The notes below the pieces were generated by a model, which ran no database searches, was not told the origin of the DNA, and saw nothing but the letters and a program-made list of their open reading frames with translations. From Chitinophagaceae bacterium PMP191F (lineage in GTDB: Bacteria > Bacteroidota > Bacteroidia > Chitinophagales > Chitinophagaceae): a DNA stretch of 64,000 nucleotides. The stretch is from positions 310,001-374,000 of the forward strand of contig LGYU01000016.1 in assembly GCA_001302245.1 (NCBI GenBank), given 5' to 3'. This document shows, piece after piece, positions 15,389 through 25,068 of the stretch; the first letter of the stretch is position 1, and the number at the start of each line of letters is the position of its first letter. Made by a program: the position numbers and the translations under genes.

Positions 15389-17593
15389 TTGAGTGCTACC
15401 GTGTTTTTGTTTACGCCACCTTTTACACAACTGAATACGCCTTACCCGGCTACCGCTTACCTGAAAGGTTTTCTCAATACCAGGAACATCTCTTCTTTCC
15501 AGGCCGACCTGGGTATTGAAGTAACAGTAGCACTGTTCAGCAAACAGGGGCTGCAGCAATTGTTTGCCCATATCAGCACCAACGCAGCCAATATCACTTT
15601 TTCTGACAATGCAGCCCGTATAATAGCCTTGCAGGAAGATTATATTTACACCATTGATGATGTGATCCTTTTTCTTCAGGGCAATAATCCTACCCTTTCT
15701 CACCGCATCTGTAAACGCGACTTTCTGCCCGAAGCCAGTCGTTTTGCACAACTGGAAGACCTGGACTGGGCCTTTGGCTCTATGGGCAACCAGGATAAGG
15801 CCAAACATCTTGCCACGATGTACCTGGAAGACCTGAGCGATCTTATCCGCGAATGTGTGGACGAACATTTTGGTTTCAGTCGCTACGCCGAAAGACTGGG
15901 GCGTTCTGCCAACAGCTTTGATGAACTGCATGCTGCTTTACAGAAAGAGTATACCTACATTGATCAGTTGCTGATAGACCTGCTGCGCACGCATATACAA
16001 ACCGTGCAGCCAAAAATGGTGGCGATCTCCGTTCCTTTTCCCGGCAACCTGTACACTTCGCTTCGTTGCGGACAATGGATCAAAAAAAATCATCCGCATA
16101 TTAAAGTGGTAATGGGCGGTGGTTTTGCCAATACAGAACTGCGCAGTCTTACCGATGCACGTGTATTTGAGTACTACGATTTTATTACACTGGATGACGG
16201 TGAAGCACCGATTGAAAACCTGCTGGCACATATAGAAGGCAGAAGCAGCCGGGAAGCATTAAAACGCACTTTTACACTGGTTGACGGACAGGTTACTTAT
16301 TTCAACAACAAGGCCTGTACAGATTACAAACAGGGACAGGTAGGTACACCGGATTACAGTGATCTTTTACTGAACAAATATATCAGTGCTATTGAAGTGG
16401 TGAACCCCATGCACCGCATGTGGAGCGATGGCCGATGGAACAAGCTGACCATGGCCCATGGCTGTTACTGGGGCAAATGTACATTCTGCGATATATCGCT
16501 GGATTATATACGCCTATACGAACCCGTTGCAGCATCGCTGTTGTGCGACCGCATGGAAGAGATCATTGCCCAGACGGGGCAAAATGGTTTTCACTTTGTA
16601 GATGAAGCCGCTCCGCCTGCACTGATGCGTGCACTGGCATTGGAAATACTACGTCGCAAGCTGATAGTAAGCTGGTGGACCAACGTGCGGTTTGAAAAAA
16701 GCTTTTCCCGCGATCTGTGTTTACTGCTTCGCAGATCAGGCTGTATTGCCGTTTCCGGTGGTCTGGAAGTGGCCTCTGACAGGTTGTTGGAGTTAATACA
16801 GAAAGGCATTACCGTAGCACAGGTGGCGCAGGTAAACAGGAACTTTACCGAAGCCGGTATTATGGTACACGCCTACCTGATGTATGGGTTCCCTACACAA
16901 ACAGAACAGGAAACCATTGATTCGCTGGAAATGATCCGGCAAATGTTTGCCGCTGGGATTCTGCAGTCGGCATTCTGGCACCTGTTCACTATGACAGCAC
17001 ACAGTCCTGTTGGGATGGAGCCGGAAAAATTCAGTGTAAAAAAAGAAAGCAACCTGGTGGGCAGTTTTGCCAACAATGATATTGTGCATGTTGATGAAAC
17101 CGGGGCCGATCATGAATCATTCAGCTATGGATTAAAAAAATCACTGCTCAACTACATGCACAATATCGGACTGGAAGAACCTTTGCATAAATGGTTCGAT
17201 TTTAAAGTACCCAAAACCAAAGTGCCACCCGATTATATTACCAACGCATTGATGCAGGATCAATATACCACAGCAAGACCCACCACCAAAATAGTATGGT
17301 TGGGAAAACCTCCTGCAGTGGAACATTTCACCAAATCCAAAAAAGGTAATCACTGGGAAATGACCACGCTTTCATTCCAGGATAAAAAAGAAAAATACAG
17401 TATCAGTGTAGATCAGTCAAAAGGTAAATGGCTGGCAGATATGCTGGACAAGCTGGCCGTATCCAATCTTAAAACATATACACTACAGGAAGTGATGGAC
17501 AGCTATCATGCTGCCGGCCTGGAAGACTTTGAATTGTTCTGGGATAATAAACCAGTAAACACGTTGTACAAAGTGGGACTACTGAAGCTGTAA
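15389..17593 (+). CDS. B12-binding-domain radical SAM protein of unknown reaction
   Basis: About 734 residues. The N-terminus (VFLFTPPFTQLNTPYPATAY) and the following 250 residues resemble a cobalamin-binding Rossmann domain (KMVAISVPFPG, VVMGGGFANTEL), although no classic DxHxxG motif is evident. The radical SAM core starts near the cluster motif HGCYWGKCTFCD, which has C-x4-C-x2-C spacing rather than the canonical C-x3-C-x2-C. It continues with FVDEAAPP and a GLEVASDRLL-like strand. The C-terminal 200 residues are family-specific. TTG at 15389 is chosen because an upstream TTG forms the promoter; GTG at 15401 is an alternative. No peptide precursor or pathway partner is adjacent. The reaction is unknown. 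Confidence 0.82.
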   Translation: MSATVFLFTPPFTQLNTPYPATAYLKGFLNTRNISSFQADLGIEVTVALFSKQGLQQLFAHISTNAANITFSDNAARIIALQEDYIYTIDDVILFLQGNNPTLSHRICKRDFLPEASRFAQLEDLDWAFGSMGNQDKAKHLATMYLEDLSDLIRECVDEHFGFSRYAERLGRSANSFDELHAALQKEYTYIDQLLIDLLRTHIQTVQPKMVAISVPFPGNLYTSLRCGQWIKKNHPHIKVVMGGGFANTELRSLTDARVFEYYDFITLDDGEAPIENLLAHIEGRSSREALKRTFTLVDGQVTYFNNKACTDYKQGQVGTPDYSDLLLNKYISAIEVVNPMHRMWSDGRWNKLTMAHGCYWGKCTFCDISLDYIRLYEPVAASLLCDRMEEIIAQTGQNGFHFVDEAAPPALMRALALEILRRKLIVSWWTNVRFEKSFSRDLCLLLRRSGCIAVSGGLEVASDRLLELIQKGITVAQVAQVNRNFTEAGIMVHAYLMYGFPTQTEQETIDSLEMIRQMFAAGILQSAFWHLFTMTAHSPVGMEPEKFSVKKESNLVGSFANNDIVHVDETGADHESFSYGLKKSLLNYMHNIGLEEPLHKWFDFKVPKTKVPPDYITNALMQDQYTTARPTTKIVWLGKPPAVEHFTKSKKGNHWEMTTLSFQDKKEKYSISVDQSKGKWLADMLDKLAVSNLKTYTLQEVMDSYHAAGLEDFELFWDNKPVNTLYKVGLLKL

Positions 17594-17745
17594 GTTATAA
17601 TCTGTCAGATACTGATAGCCGGGGTACACCACCCTCCTTTTGCTCCCTGCTTTCACAAGTACGCTGATAATATATTTCATTTACCGTTAAAACACGGTTC
17701 CATATCAGTAAGGAATGATGCAAATTTCTGGTATATATTCTTCAC

Positions 17746-18360
17746 ATGTTTTCATTAGACCCCACATCAGCATCTTTTTTGGATAGTCTCGATCTTTTAT
17801 TGAAAATAGCCGGTGGTATCGGTGGCATCATCCTTTTTATTATCGGTTTCAGAAGATATAAAAAAGATCAGACCTGGAAGAGATATCAGTTTGTAGCTAA
17901 CGAAATAGAAAGCTTCAACAAAGATGCCGTAGTACGCAATGCAATGTTCATGCTCGACTGGGGATTACGGTATATTGAATTATTCCCGGATAAACCTGAT
18001 TACAATGAACGGTTTGAAAAGGTTGACCGTGAAATATTTAAAGCCGCATTACAGGTGCATGAATTACGGGAAGCACATGCCGGCAAAATGCGATTTACGC
18101 CAACAGAAGTAGCTATCCGTGATACGTTTGATCATTTCCTGTCTTATTTTGAAAAATTCTATCAGTTTGTGGAAGCTGGTTTGATCACTCCTGAAGAATT
18201 GGAACCTTATCTGCGATATTGGGTCGATACCATCTACAGTAATCTGCCAGAGGATGTACGCGAAGTAATTTACAAGTACATAAGCCGCTATAAATTTTCC
18301 GGCACCGAAGCCCTGTTTATTGCATTGAAAAAGCCCCTCAGCATCCCTGTATTTTCTTAA
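17746..18360 (+). CDS. Membrane-anchored protein of unknown function
   Basis: A 204-residue protein with one membrane helix near the N-terminus (about 18-38, LLLKIAGGIGGIILFIIGF) followed by the basic stop-transfer RRYKKDQTWKRYQ. The rest is a cytoplasmic helical domain rich in aromatic and acidic residues (LDWGLRYIELFPDKPDYNERF; DTFDHFLSYFEKFYQFVEAG; LEPYLRYWVDTIYSN). The design resembles DUF4760-like proteins, but the assignment is not firm. It stands alone 150 bases after the radical SAM gene. Confidence 0.7.
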   Translation: MFSLDPTSASFLDSLDLLLKIAGGIGGIILFIIGFRRYKKDQTWKRYQFVANEIESFNKDAVVRNAMFMLDWGLRYIELFPDKPDYNERFEKVDREIFKAALQVHELREAHAGKMRFTPTEVAIRDTFDHFLSYFEKFYQFVEAGLITPEELEPYLRYWVDTIYSNLPEDVREVIYKYISRYKFSGTEALFIALKKPLSIPVFS

Positions 18361-18543
18361 TAGATAGCCATGCAACAGAGGACATACAATGTATACATCC
18401 GCTTCTGTATTCAGTATGACCTACGTACCAACAACCAGCAATGTAATGGCTTTTACATTTGCAGCGCAACATACCTTTAATTAGTACCATTTCTCATTAC
18501 AGCAATATTAACAACTCAATTATAAGCTCCCCATTGCTTATTG

Positions 18544-18551
18544 TACATTTG
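18544..18551 (+). promoter_or_regulatory. Putative -7 promoter element
   Basis: TACATTTG matches the Bacteroidota -7 consensus and lies 17 bases before the ATG of the next gene. No well-spaced TTG is seen upstream, so strength is uncertain. Confidence 0.45.
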
Positions 18552-18568
18552 CATCCTAATTTCATTGC

Positions 18569-19084
18569 ATGAAACTTATTTATACTATCGTGTTACTGCT
18601 GGCTGGCTTTACCCTGAAAGCCCAGATCGGCACCTGGCGTACTTTTAATAAAACGCATTACTCCATTCAATACCCTTCCGGCTGGACAGTGGACAGCAGC
18701 AGGCAGTTTGGTGCCGATCTGTTTATTGCAGCACCGGTGGATACCATTGGCGATAAGTTTAAAGAGAACGTGAATGTGATGGTACAGAACATTGCCGGTC
18801 AGAATGTGGACATGGAACGTTATGTATCTGTATCTGAAGAACAGATCAAAACAATGATGACAGATTGTGAAATCATTGAAAGCAATACTATTACCACAGC
18901 CCCCACCACCTATCATAAGATCATTTTCACGGGCCGCCAGGGCGCATTTGCCCTCAAAATTGAACAGTATTATTTTATCACCAAAGACAAAGCCTTCGTA
19001 GTTACGTTTACTGCTGAACAAAAACGTTTCGACGATTACCAGGTTACCGGTGAAAAGATATTGCAGTCGTTCAGGTTGAAATGA
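18569..19084 (+). CDS. Secreted PsbP/DcrB-like protein
   Basis: A 171-residue protein with a signal peptide (MKLIYTIVLLLAGFTLKAQ) and one alpha/beta domain that begins YSIQYPSGWTVDSSRQFGAD and ends KRFDDYQVTGEKILQSFRLK. This start and end are typical of the PsbP-like/DcrB (DUF1795-related) fold, in which a YPxxW strand opens the domain and a final helix closes it. Such proteins are small periplasmic or lipid-anchored factors of unclear role. There is no Cys lipobox. A -7 box is present just upstream, and degenerate intergenic words follow the gene. Confidence 0.75.
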   Translation: MKLIYTIVLLLAGFTLKAQIGTWRTFNKTHYSIQYPSGWTVDSSRQFGADLFIAAPVDTIGDKFKENVNVMVQNIAGQNVDMERYVSVSEEQIKTMMTDCEIIESNTITTAPTTYHKIIFTGRQGAFALKIEQYYFITKDKAFVVTFTAEQKRFDDYQVTGEKILQSFRLK

Positions 19085-19298
19085 AGTTTTAGGTCTGAAA
19101 TCTGAAAAGGCACAAGAGGCAAGGAACAAGGTTCAAGGGAAGAGAAGGCTGAAGAGGCTACGAGTTTTGAGTTGCGGGCCAAGAGCTAATGCAAGATGTT
19201 AGCTGTCAGGTTTTAGCCATTGGCAAAACACAGCTTGTGTCGTGGCATCTTTACGTACATCTTTCGGGCTTCCGGTATTCCGGATTTTTTTTCAACCA

Positions 19299-19333
19299 TT
19301 TTCCAATTTGCACATTCGCAAATTTTAAAATTC
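19299..19333 (+). repeat. 35-bp intergenic repeat, copy 1
   Basis: This 35-base AT-rich block (core TTTGCACATTC, tail AAATTTTAAAATTC) is 32/35 identical to 19961-19995. Copy 1 ends 35 bases before the ATG at 19369. Confidence 0.65.
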
Positions 19334-19368
19334 TCCCAACCTTTTTATTATCTTCCTGTTTAAACCAG

Positions 19369-19833
19369 ATGTCTGCCGACCAGCAATATCGCTCTGTACA
19401 ACGAAATGCATTCATTTCAACGTATGTAATACCCGTCTTACTAATGGCAGCAATTGTGACATTTGTCATTATCCGTTTACATTTTTTTACCTGGTGGATT
19501 TTTATCAGCTTGTATACACTTGTTTTCATTTACAAAATTCTAGTATGGCCTGAACATTACGTGTATAACATTACCATAACCGACGACACCGTTCAACTTG
19601 ATTATCTGTCAACACCGTTCTTTAAAAGAAAAAGCAAACAGTTGTTATTGACCGATATACAAGCTGCTGAGATGAAAAAACGCAATCTGATAACAGGTTA
19701 CCCGGCTGCGGCTAATTTCAAATATCAACAGGTGTGGCTAACGCTTTATGTAGTCAATAAAACGATGTTTACTTTTATCAGCAACCGGCTCAACACAATA
19801 AAACAACTACAAATATCCTTGCAGGCAACTTAA
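19369..19833 (+). CDS. Small membrane protein with PH-like domain
   Basis: A 154-residue protein. Two close membrane helices (about 17-55, YVIPVLLMAAIVTFVIIRL then WWIFISLYTLVFIYKILVW) are followed by a beta-rich domain starting YNITITDDTVQLDYLSTPFFKRKSKQLLLTDIQ. That arrangement is typical of bacterial PH (YdbT/bPH-like) membrane proteins: a helix pair, a strand with a polar turn, and a basic hairpin. ATG at 19369 is chosen because the 60 codons upstream in frame are intergenic repeat text. The role is unknown. It is flanked by the two copies of a 35-bp repeat. Confidence 0.65.
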   Translation: MSADQQYRSVQRNAFISTYVIPVLLMAAIVTFVIIRLHFFTWWIFISLYTLVFIYKILVWPEHYVYNITITDDTVQLDYLSTPFFKRKSKQLLLTDIQAAEMKKRNLITGYPAAANFKYQQVWLTLYVVNKTMFTFISNRLNTIKQLQISLQAT

Positions 19834-19960
19834 AAGGCATTAACCATCGGGAGTTAGTTGTTAACAAGAGAGCTATTATCCAAAGCTACAGGCCCCGGGC
19901 TAAAACGCAAAGCAATTGCCATAACCACCAAACAATCAATCCATCCAGCTATTCAGGCTA

Positions 19961-19995
19961 TTTTCAAATTTGCACATTCTTAAATTTTAAAATTC
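19961..19995 (+). repeat. 35-bp intergenic repeat, copy 2
   Basis: The second copy of the block at 19299-19333, with three mismatches. It lies 55 bases upstream of the hppA -33 element. Confidence 0.65.
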
Positions 19996-20049
19996 CTACT
20001 CAATTGATTATCAGCAGCAACCTCTATCTATAAAAAAACCGCTCCAGAC

Positions 20050-20079
20050 TTGATTTTAGGCCGTTTTCCCCTATTTTTG
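20050..20079 (+). promoter_or_regulatory. hppA promoter
   Basis: TTG (20050-20052), 19 bases, TATTTTTG (20072-20079): a full match to the Bacteroidota housekeeping promoter, ending 35 bases before the hppA ATG. Confidence 0.65.
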
Positions 20080-20114
20080 CCCTCCTTAAACATCAACGTA
20101 AGAATCAACCGCTT

Positions 20115-22322
20115 ATGGACAAATTGATTTACTTAGTGCCTGTAATGGGTATCATTGGCTTGCTGTATACGCTCTTTAAATTCAAATGGGTTTCCAGGCA
20201 GGATGCAGGTTCTGACCGCATGAAGGAAATCAGTACTTATATAGCCGAAGGTGCTATGGCCTTTCTGAGAGCAGAATGGAAAATTCTGGGCTATTTTGTA
20301 GCTATTGTAGCCATTCTGCTGGGTGTAATGGCACAGGCAAATTCTCACTCACACTGGTCTATTGCAGTAGCATTTGTATTGGGTGCTGTATTCAGCGCCA
20401 CTGCCGGTTACATTGGTATGCGTGTGGCTACCAAAGCCAACGTACGTACTGCGCAGGCTGCACGTACCAGCTTAAGCAAAGCACTGAACGTATCTTTCAC
20501 CGGTGGCTCTGTAATGGGTCTTGGTGTTGCCGGTCTGGCCGTATTGGGTCTGGGCGGTCTGTTCATCATATTAAAAGCGCTTTTTGTACCGGATGGTGTT
20601 TCTGTAAATGGTGCAGAAATGATCAAAACCATTGAGGTATTGACCGGTTTTTCACTGGGTGCAGAATCTATTGCCTTGTTTGCACGCGTAGGTGGTGGTA
20701 TTTATACCAAAGCTGCGGATGTAGGTGCTGACCTGGTAGGTAAAGTAGAAGCTGGTATTCCGGAAGATGATCCCCGCAACCCGGCCACTATTGCCGATAA
20801 CGTAGGTGATAATGTGGGCGACGTTGCCGGTATGGGTGCTGACCTGTTCGGTTCTTATGTTGCTACCGTACTGGCCACGATGGTACTGGGCCAGGAAACA
20901 CATTCTACCGACCAGTTTGGTGGCATGGCTCCCATCTTACTGCCCATGCTGATTGCAGGTGCAGGTATCCTGTTCTCTATTATTGGTACCTGGTTTGTAC
21001 GCATCAGCGATACTGCAGGCATCAGCACTTCAGTTGTTCAGAAAGCTTTGAATATGGGTAACTGGGGTTCTATTATTCTGACTGCCGCCGCTTCTGTAGG
21101 ACTGGTATATTTCATTTTGCCCGAAACGATGGAGCTCCGCGGTTTTGAATTTACCAAATGGGGTGTACTGGGTGCCATCGGCGTAGGTCTGGTAGTGGGT
21201 ACCTTAATGAGTATTATCACAGAATATTATACAGCTATGGGCAAACGTCCTGTGCTGACCATTATCCGTCAGTCTTCAACCGGTCATGCTACTAACGTAA
21301 TTGGTGGTCTGGCTATCGGTATGGAATCTACTTTCCTGCCGATCATTGTACTGGCTGGTGGCATTTATGGTTCTTATGCGTTTGCAGGTTTATACGGTGT
21401 GGCTATTGCGGCTGCGGGTATGATGGCAACCACTGCAATGCAGTTAGCTATCGATGCTTTTGGTCCTATTGCTGACAATGCCGGTGGTATTGCCGAAATG
21501 AGCGAATTGCCTAAAGATGTACGTGAAAAAACGGACGTGCTGGATGCTGTAGGTAACACTACTGCTGCAACCGGTAAAGGTTTTGCCATTGCATCTGCTG
21601 CGTTAACTGCGCTGGCGCTGTTTGCTGCATTTGTTGGTGTGGCACGCATTCATGGTATTGATATTTACAAAGCCGATGTACTGGCTTGTTTGTTTGTGGG
21701 TGGCATGATCCCCTTCATCTTCTCATCACTGGCTATCCGTGCGGTAGGCCAGGCAGCAATGAGCATGGTAGAGGAAGTTCGTCGCCAGTTCCGCAGCATT
21801 CCCGGTATCATGGAAGGCACCGCAAAACCGGAATATGACAAATGCGTAGCAATCTCTACCGATGCATCTATCAAAAAAATGATGCTGCCTGGTGCTATTG
21901 CTATCATATCTCCATTGATCATCGGGTTCCTGATGGGGCCTGAAGCACTGGGAGGTTTCCTGGCAGGCGCTACAGTAAGTGGTGTACTGATGGGTATGTT
22001 CCAGAACAATGCCGGTGGAGCATGGGACAATGCTAAAAAATCATTTGAAAAAGGTGTTGAGATCAACGGACAGACCTATTATAAAAAATCAGAACCCCAC
22101 AAAGCTTCTGTAACCGGTGATACTGTAGGTGATCCTTTCAAAGACACTTCAGGCCCTTCTATGAACATCCTGATCAAACTGATGTCTATCGTATCGCTGG
22201 TAATTGCTCCTACGCTGGCCAATATTTACAATCCCGAACCGGAAGTAAAATTGCAGCAGAAAGAGAAAAAGACTGAACTGGTCGTTACCAATACGCCGTC
22301 GGCCGATGTTAAATTAAATTAA
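20115..22322 (+). CDS. hppA: Membrane-bound ion-translocating pyrophosphatase
   Basis: A 735-residue integral membrane pyrophosphatase with about 16 helices. It hydrolyses cytoplasmic PPi and pumps Na+ and/or H+ outwards. The substrate motifs are intact: [20 protein letters not shown] (DxGxDLVGKxE), [20 protein letters not shown], and the late [24 protein letters not shown] block. The determinant loop near residue 480 reads [10 protein letters not shown], with Ala in place of the Lys of K+-independent enzymes, so it should be K+-dependent; most such enzymes pump Na+. A short charged C-terminal tail (about 40 residues) is added. It has its own promoter and a strong terminator, so it is monocistronic. 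Confidence 0.96.
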   Translation: MDKLIYLVPVMGIIGLLYTLFKFKWVSRQDAGSDRMKEISTYIAEGAMAFLRAEWKILGYFVAIVAILLGVMAQANSHSHWSIAVAFVLGAVFSATAGYIGMRVATKANVRTAQAARTSLSKALNVSFTGGSVMGLGVAGLAVLGLGGLFIILKALFVPDGVSVNGAEMIKTIEVLTGFSLGAESIALFARVGGGIYTKAADVGADLVGKVEAGIPEDDPRNPATIADNVGDNVGDVAGMGADLFGSYVATVLATMVLGQETHSTDQFGGMAPILLPMLIAGAGILFSIIGTWFVRISDTAGISTSVVQKALNMGNWGSIILTAAASVGLVYFILPETMELRGFEFTKWGVLGAIGVGLVVGTLMSIITEYYTAMGKRPVLTIIRQSSTGHATNVIGGLAIGMESTFLPIIVLAGGIYGSYAFAGLYGVAIAAAGMMATTAMQLAIDAFGPIADNAGGIAEMSELPKDVREKTDVLDAVGNTTAATGKGFAIASAALTALALFAAFVGVARIHGIDIYKADVLACLFVGGMIPFIFSSLAIRAVGQAAMSMVEEVRRQFRSIPGIMEGTAKPEYDKCVAISTDASIKKMMLPGAIAIISPLIIGFLMGPEALGGFLAGATVSGVLMGMFQNNAGGAWDNAKKSFEKGVEINGQTYYKKSEPHKASVTGDTVGDPFKDTSGPSMNILIKLMSIVSLVIAPTLANIYNPEPEVKLQQKEKKTELVVTNTPSADVKLN

Positions 22323-22333
22323 CTGATCATACG

Positions 22334-22413
22334 GCATGCCTGTCAAGACTTTTACAGGCATGTTCAGCAAAAATAAACAAAGGCCCTGCAGCACACAATA
22401 CTGCAGGGCCTTT
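22334..22413 (+). terminator. Tandem hairpins ending hppA transcription
   Basis: The first hairpin is GCATGCCTGT / ACAGGCATG (22334-22362). The second is AAAGGCCCTGCAG / CTGCAGGGCCTTT (22379-22391 with 22401-22413), a 13-bp perfect stem that runs into TTTT. The second is a strong intrinsic terminator; its A-tract also allows use from the right. Confidence 0.85.
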
Positions 22414-22498
22414 TACGTTCTCCTGTTCATTGATAAACAGTCAGCTAAAAAAAACATAATTACCTGACCAAACTATATGCAATATCGAAAGGGGACAT

Positions 22499-22577
22499 TA
22501 TATTTGCATCCACAACTTAAGGCACTATATCATACCAAATACCAAAGTCGCGATGTTTCTACATCGGGGCTTTTTTG
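22499..22577 (+). ncRNA. Candidate short non-coding transcript (promoter plus terminator, no ORF)
   Basis: A consensus -7 box, TATATTTG (22499-22506), is followed about 40 bases later by the intrinsic hairpin CGATGT-TTCT-ACATCG, extended by AAAG/CTTT pairs and ending in TTTTTT (22544-22576). Nothing between them encodes a protein. The predicted RNA is about 65 nt. No TTG at the usual -33 spacing was found, which lowers confidence. The unit could instead be the leader or relic of a lost gene. Confidence 0.35.
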
Positions 22578-22583
22578 TTTTAA

Positions 22584-22809
22584 GGAGGCGCTGAAAGATA
22601 AATTGTGAAAATATTACCTGTTGCCTGTTACAGGATACAGGTATCTGAACCTGTGGAAATGAAGAAAGGTAAAAAGAATTTATAATTAGTTGTCGGGGGT
22701 AGCTGACGCATTGTGTGCACTCTTCTTACGGTCTTTCCGACTTCCGGACTTTCTTGATGAATGGCTCCTTCAGACTTCTGACTTCAGACCTCTTTCTTCC
22801 TTAGTCTCA
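22584..22809. repeat. Gene-free gap with degenerate intergenic words
   Basis: No gene is seen. Text such as ACGGTCTTTCCGACTTCCGG (22729) and TTCAGACTTCTGACTTCAGA (22769) is the reverse-strand counterpart of the GGAAGTCTGAAAGACCG words near 13575, again placed just beyond a gene's 3' end. Confidence 0.4.
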
Positions 22810-24756
22810 TCACCTCAGCAAAGTAAACCACGGGGCCTGTACAAATGAGCCCGAGAAGCGGATACGCAGATTACTGGTCACTCGTATTTCGATATTGTTG
22901 ACATTGTACAACGTTCGCGGAAACCAGGTTACCCTGCATTCAATGGTTCCGAAAATAAGGTTCTCATTTCGTACACGAAGACCACCACCCAATGCAGAAA
23001 AAACATCGCCCTGCAACAAACCTTTCTGTTGGGGCGTAATGAGCGTAGCTTTTCCGAATGCAAAAAAACCGATCTTAAAACCCAGCAACTGACAACGTGT
23101 GTATATACTGGTTTCAGAACCCAATGTCATACGTTGAACGCCTTTAATGCTATCGGTATTAAAACCATTCAATCCAAAATCGTTGTTGATCTGCAATGAA
23201 TCATACGCCTGGATCTTGTTGATACCGGCATAGCTGAAATCGGTGAATTGGCGTATAAGTAACTTTTTGAACGACAGCAAAGGACTGAACCACGAAAGAC
23301 TGAACAACAGGCTATTGTCCTTAAACTGTTTTTTTGCATAGTTGCCACCCAGCGCAAGGGTATAGCTCCAGTAGTTACCATATTTGTCTACCAGCGCATG
23401 ATCATACTCCCACCCTATATAAATGCGGCGCAGACTATCAATAGTGGAATGGCCCAGCGTGATCTTGCGGGTAAAACCTACCGGTAAGTCTTCCGTGCGG
23501 CCAAAACCATAGATATAGTTGGTGCGATAGAAGTTGTATTGATACCAACTGAATTGCCCCAGGATGTAGCGTTTATTCGTGTAGCGCAGATCATAATAAT
23601 TCAGTGCAGGCTTATGCAGAAAATACTGGTCATATACTCTTATGGCAGCAAACATACGTTTGCGATCATCCTTATAATATTTCCTGGGCGATCTGGCACC
23701 AAGGTTATAACCTATCCATACATCGCCAAGACGATAACGGTAATCCAGGAAAAGACTGTCAGGTTTTGAATACCGGTTGGCCGAGTGATTCCAGCTCAGG
23801 TCCAGTCCACCGGCAATATGTGCATCGGGCGTATACAAAGGACGATCCAGCCGGATATAAGTAGCAGTTTCATTTTCATCGCCCAGGTTGGCACCGCGGT
23901 TAATGGTAGTATATGATGCTTCAACATTGACAAATGTGCCAAAAGCATTGAACTTGCGAAACAGTATCTGTGATCCGATGATGGGTGTGCGGCTTTTGTC
24001 GTACAGCATGGTATATTGCAGCCGCTGAGCGCGTCCAAACAGGTTAGCGTCATAAATAGTACCGCTGAACCTGTTCACCCCCGATGCATCGGCAGAGCCA
24101 CCCCAACTGAATACATCGCGCACTACCACCTCCACGTCTACCGAATCGGCGCTTTCCAGCAGTGGCAGCACGTAAATACGGGCATCTTTAATGAAGTTAA
24201 GATCACGCAGAAAACGTTCATTATCCGCCATCCTGTAAGGCGATACAACATCTCCCGGTTTGATGAACAACATCTGGGTAATGATAAAATCCTTGGTACC
24301 TGTTTGCAGTTTATTGGCAATACGGCTGATAGAACCGATAATGCGGCGGGAAGTATCCAGTACGCTCTGTCCGAAACTCAGTTTGCGAACATAGATATCG
24401 CGGATCACCTTACCGGCATAGGTATCAAAATATTGCTCACTTTTCTGGAAGAAAACGGAATCGTCCATCTGGGGAGCATGCGCTACCACCGCATTCTGGT
24501 AGGTTTCTTTCATAAACCCCATGAACTTTTTTTTGCGGGAAGTGCTGTCCTGGCAGAAAACCGTAGCTGCCGCCAGTAATAGCATACAAAAACAAGCTAT
24601 GTATTTTTTGCGGGCCGATACCTGTTGCAAAAAAAGTAACGTGCAGGCAATAGCACCGGTGCTTTGCCCGCTGGTTGCAGATCCATCATTCATCTTTTCC
24701 CAATCACCCACACCGTGCATCATAGCGTTGGTAATATAGGTTTTCCCCCGGTTCAA
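22810..24756 (-). CDS. Outer-membrane beta-barrel protein with POTRA-like N-terminus
   Basis: Up to 648 residues. A hydrophobic export signal (YIACFCMLLLAAATVFCQ) is preceded by up to 50 residues that may be untranslated, so the true start may be an internal Met (for example ATG at 24691-24693). After the signal comes a POTRA-like segment (GKVIRDIYVRKLSFGQSVLD; IKPGDVVSPYRMADNERFLRDLNFIKDARIYV), then an Omp85-like barrel of about 430 residues ending in aromatic-rich strands. The order of a linker, one POTRA and a barrel recalls the Bacteroidota BamA/TamA-related proteins, though no partner is adjacent. The cargo or role is unknown. It is divergent from the blaI-like gene. Confidence 0.72.
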   Translation of the reverse strand: MNRGKTYITNAMMHGVGDWEKMNDGSATSGQSTGAIACTLLFLQQVSARKKYIACFCMLLLAAATVFCQDSTSRKKKFMGFMKETYQNAVVAHAPQMDDSVFFQKSEQYFDTYAGKVIRDIYVRKLSFGQSVLDTSRRIIGSISRIANKLQTGTKDFIITQMLFIKPGDVVSPYRMADNERFLRDLNFIKDARIYVLPLLESADSVDVEVVVRDVFSWGGSADASGVNRFSGTIYDANLFGRAQRLQYTMLYDKSRTPIIGSQILFRKFNAFGTFVNVEASYTTINRGANLGDENETATYIRLDRPLYTPDAHIAGGLDLSWNHSANRYSKPDSLFLDYRYRLGDVWIGYNLGARSPRKYYKDDRKRMFAAIRVYDQYFLHKPALNYYDLRYTNKRYILGQFSWYQYNFYRTNYIYGFGRTEDLPVGFTRKITLGHSTIDSLRRIYIGWEYDHALVDKYGNYWSYTLALGGNYAKKQFKDNSLLFSLSWFSPLLSFKKLLIRQFTDFSYAGINKIQAYDSLQINNDFGLNGFNTDSIKGVQRMTLGSETSIYTRCQLLGFKIGFFAFGKATLITPQQKGLLQGDVFSALGGGLRVRNENLIFGTIECRVTWFPRTLYNVNNIEIRVTSNLRIRFSGSFVQAPWFTLLR

Positions 24757-25012
24757 TGCTGTTAACAGGTTATCAATTTTAACAATATATAGCGTTAGCT
24801 ATACCATGCCGTTCAGACTGTTTATCACTACAATATAGCAGTAATCTGCTAAACAGTCCGGGCAAAAGTTGTAAATAATATGCCTATTCATGACCGGTTG
24901 TGCCCGGCCGGCTACCTTTTCAGAAAAAAAATCGTGCCTCCGGTTACCGTTTGCCCATATTACCATCCACTCATTGATTTAGCTGTGTAACAATGGTGAA
25001 TATCTTTATATT

Positions 25013-25045
25013 GTAATGACAAGTGATTACGAAAAATATCGTAAT
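25013..25045. promoter_or_regulatory. BlaI-type operator with three alternating half-sites
   Basis: ATTACGA-N6-TCGTAAT (25026-25045) is a perfect 7-bp dyad ending 23 bases before the blaI-like ATG. A further GTAAT (25013-25017) forms a second dyad with the shared ATTAC. BlaI/MecI/CopY winged-helix dimers bind such short dyads, so this is probably the autoregulatory operator of the blaI-blaR1-like operon. Confidence 0.65.
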
Positions 25046-25068
25046 TTTAAGCAAACGTTGTTTCAAAT

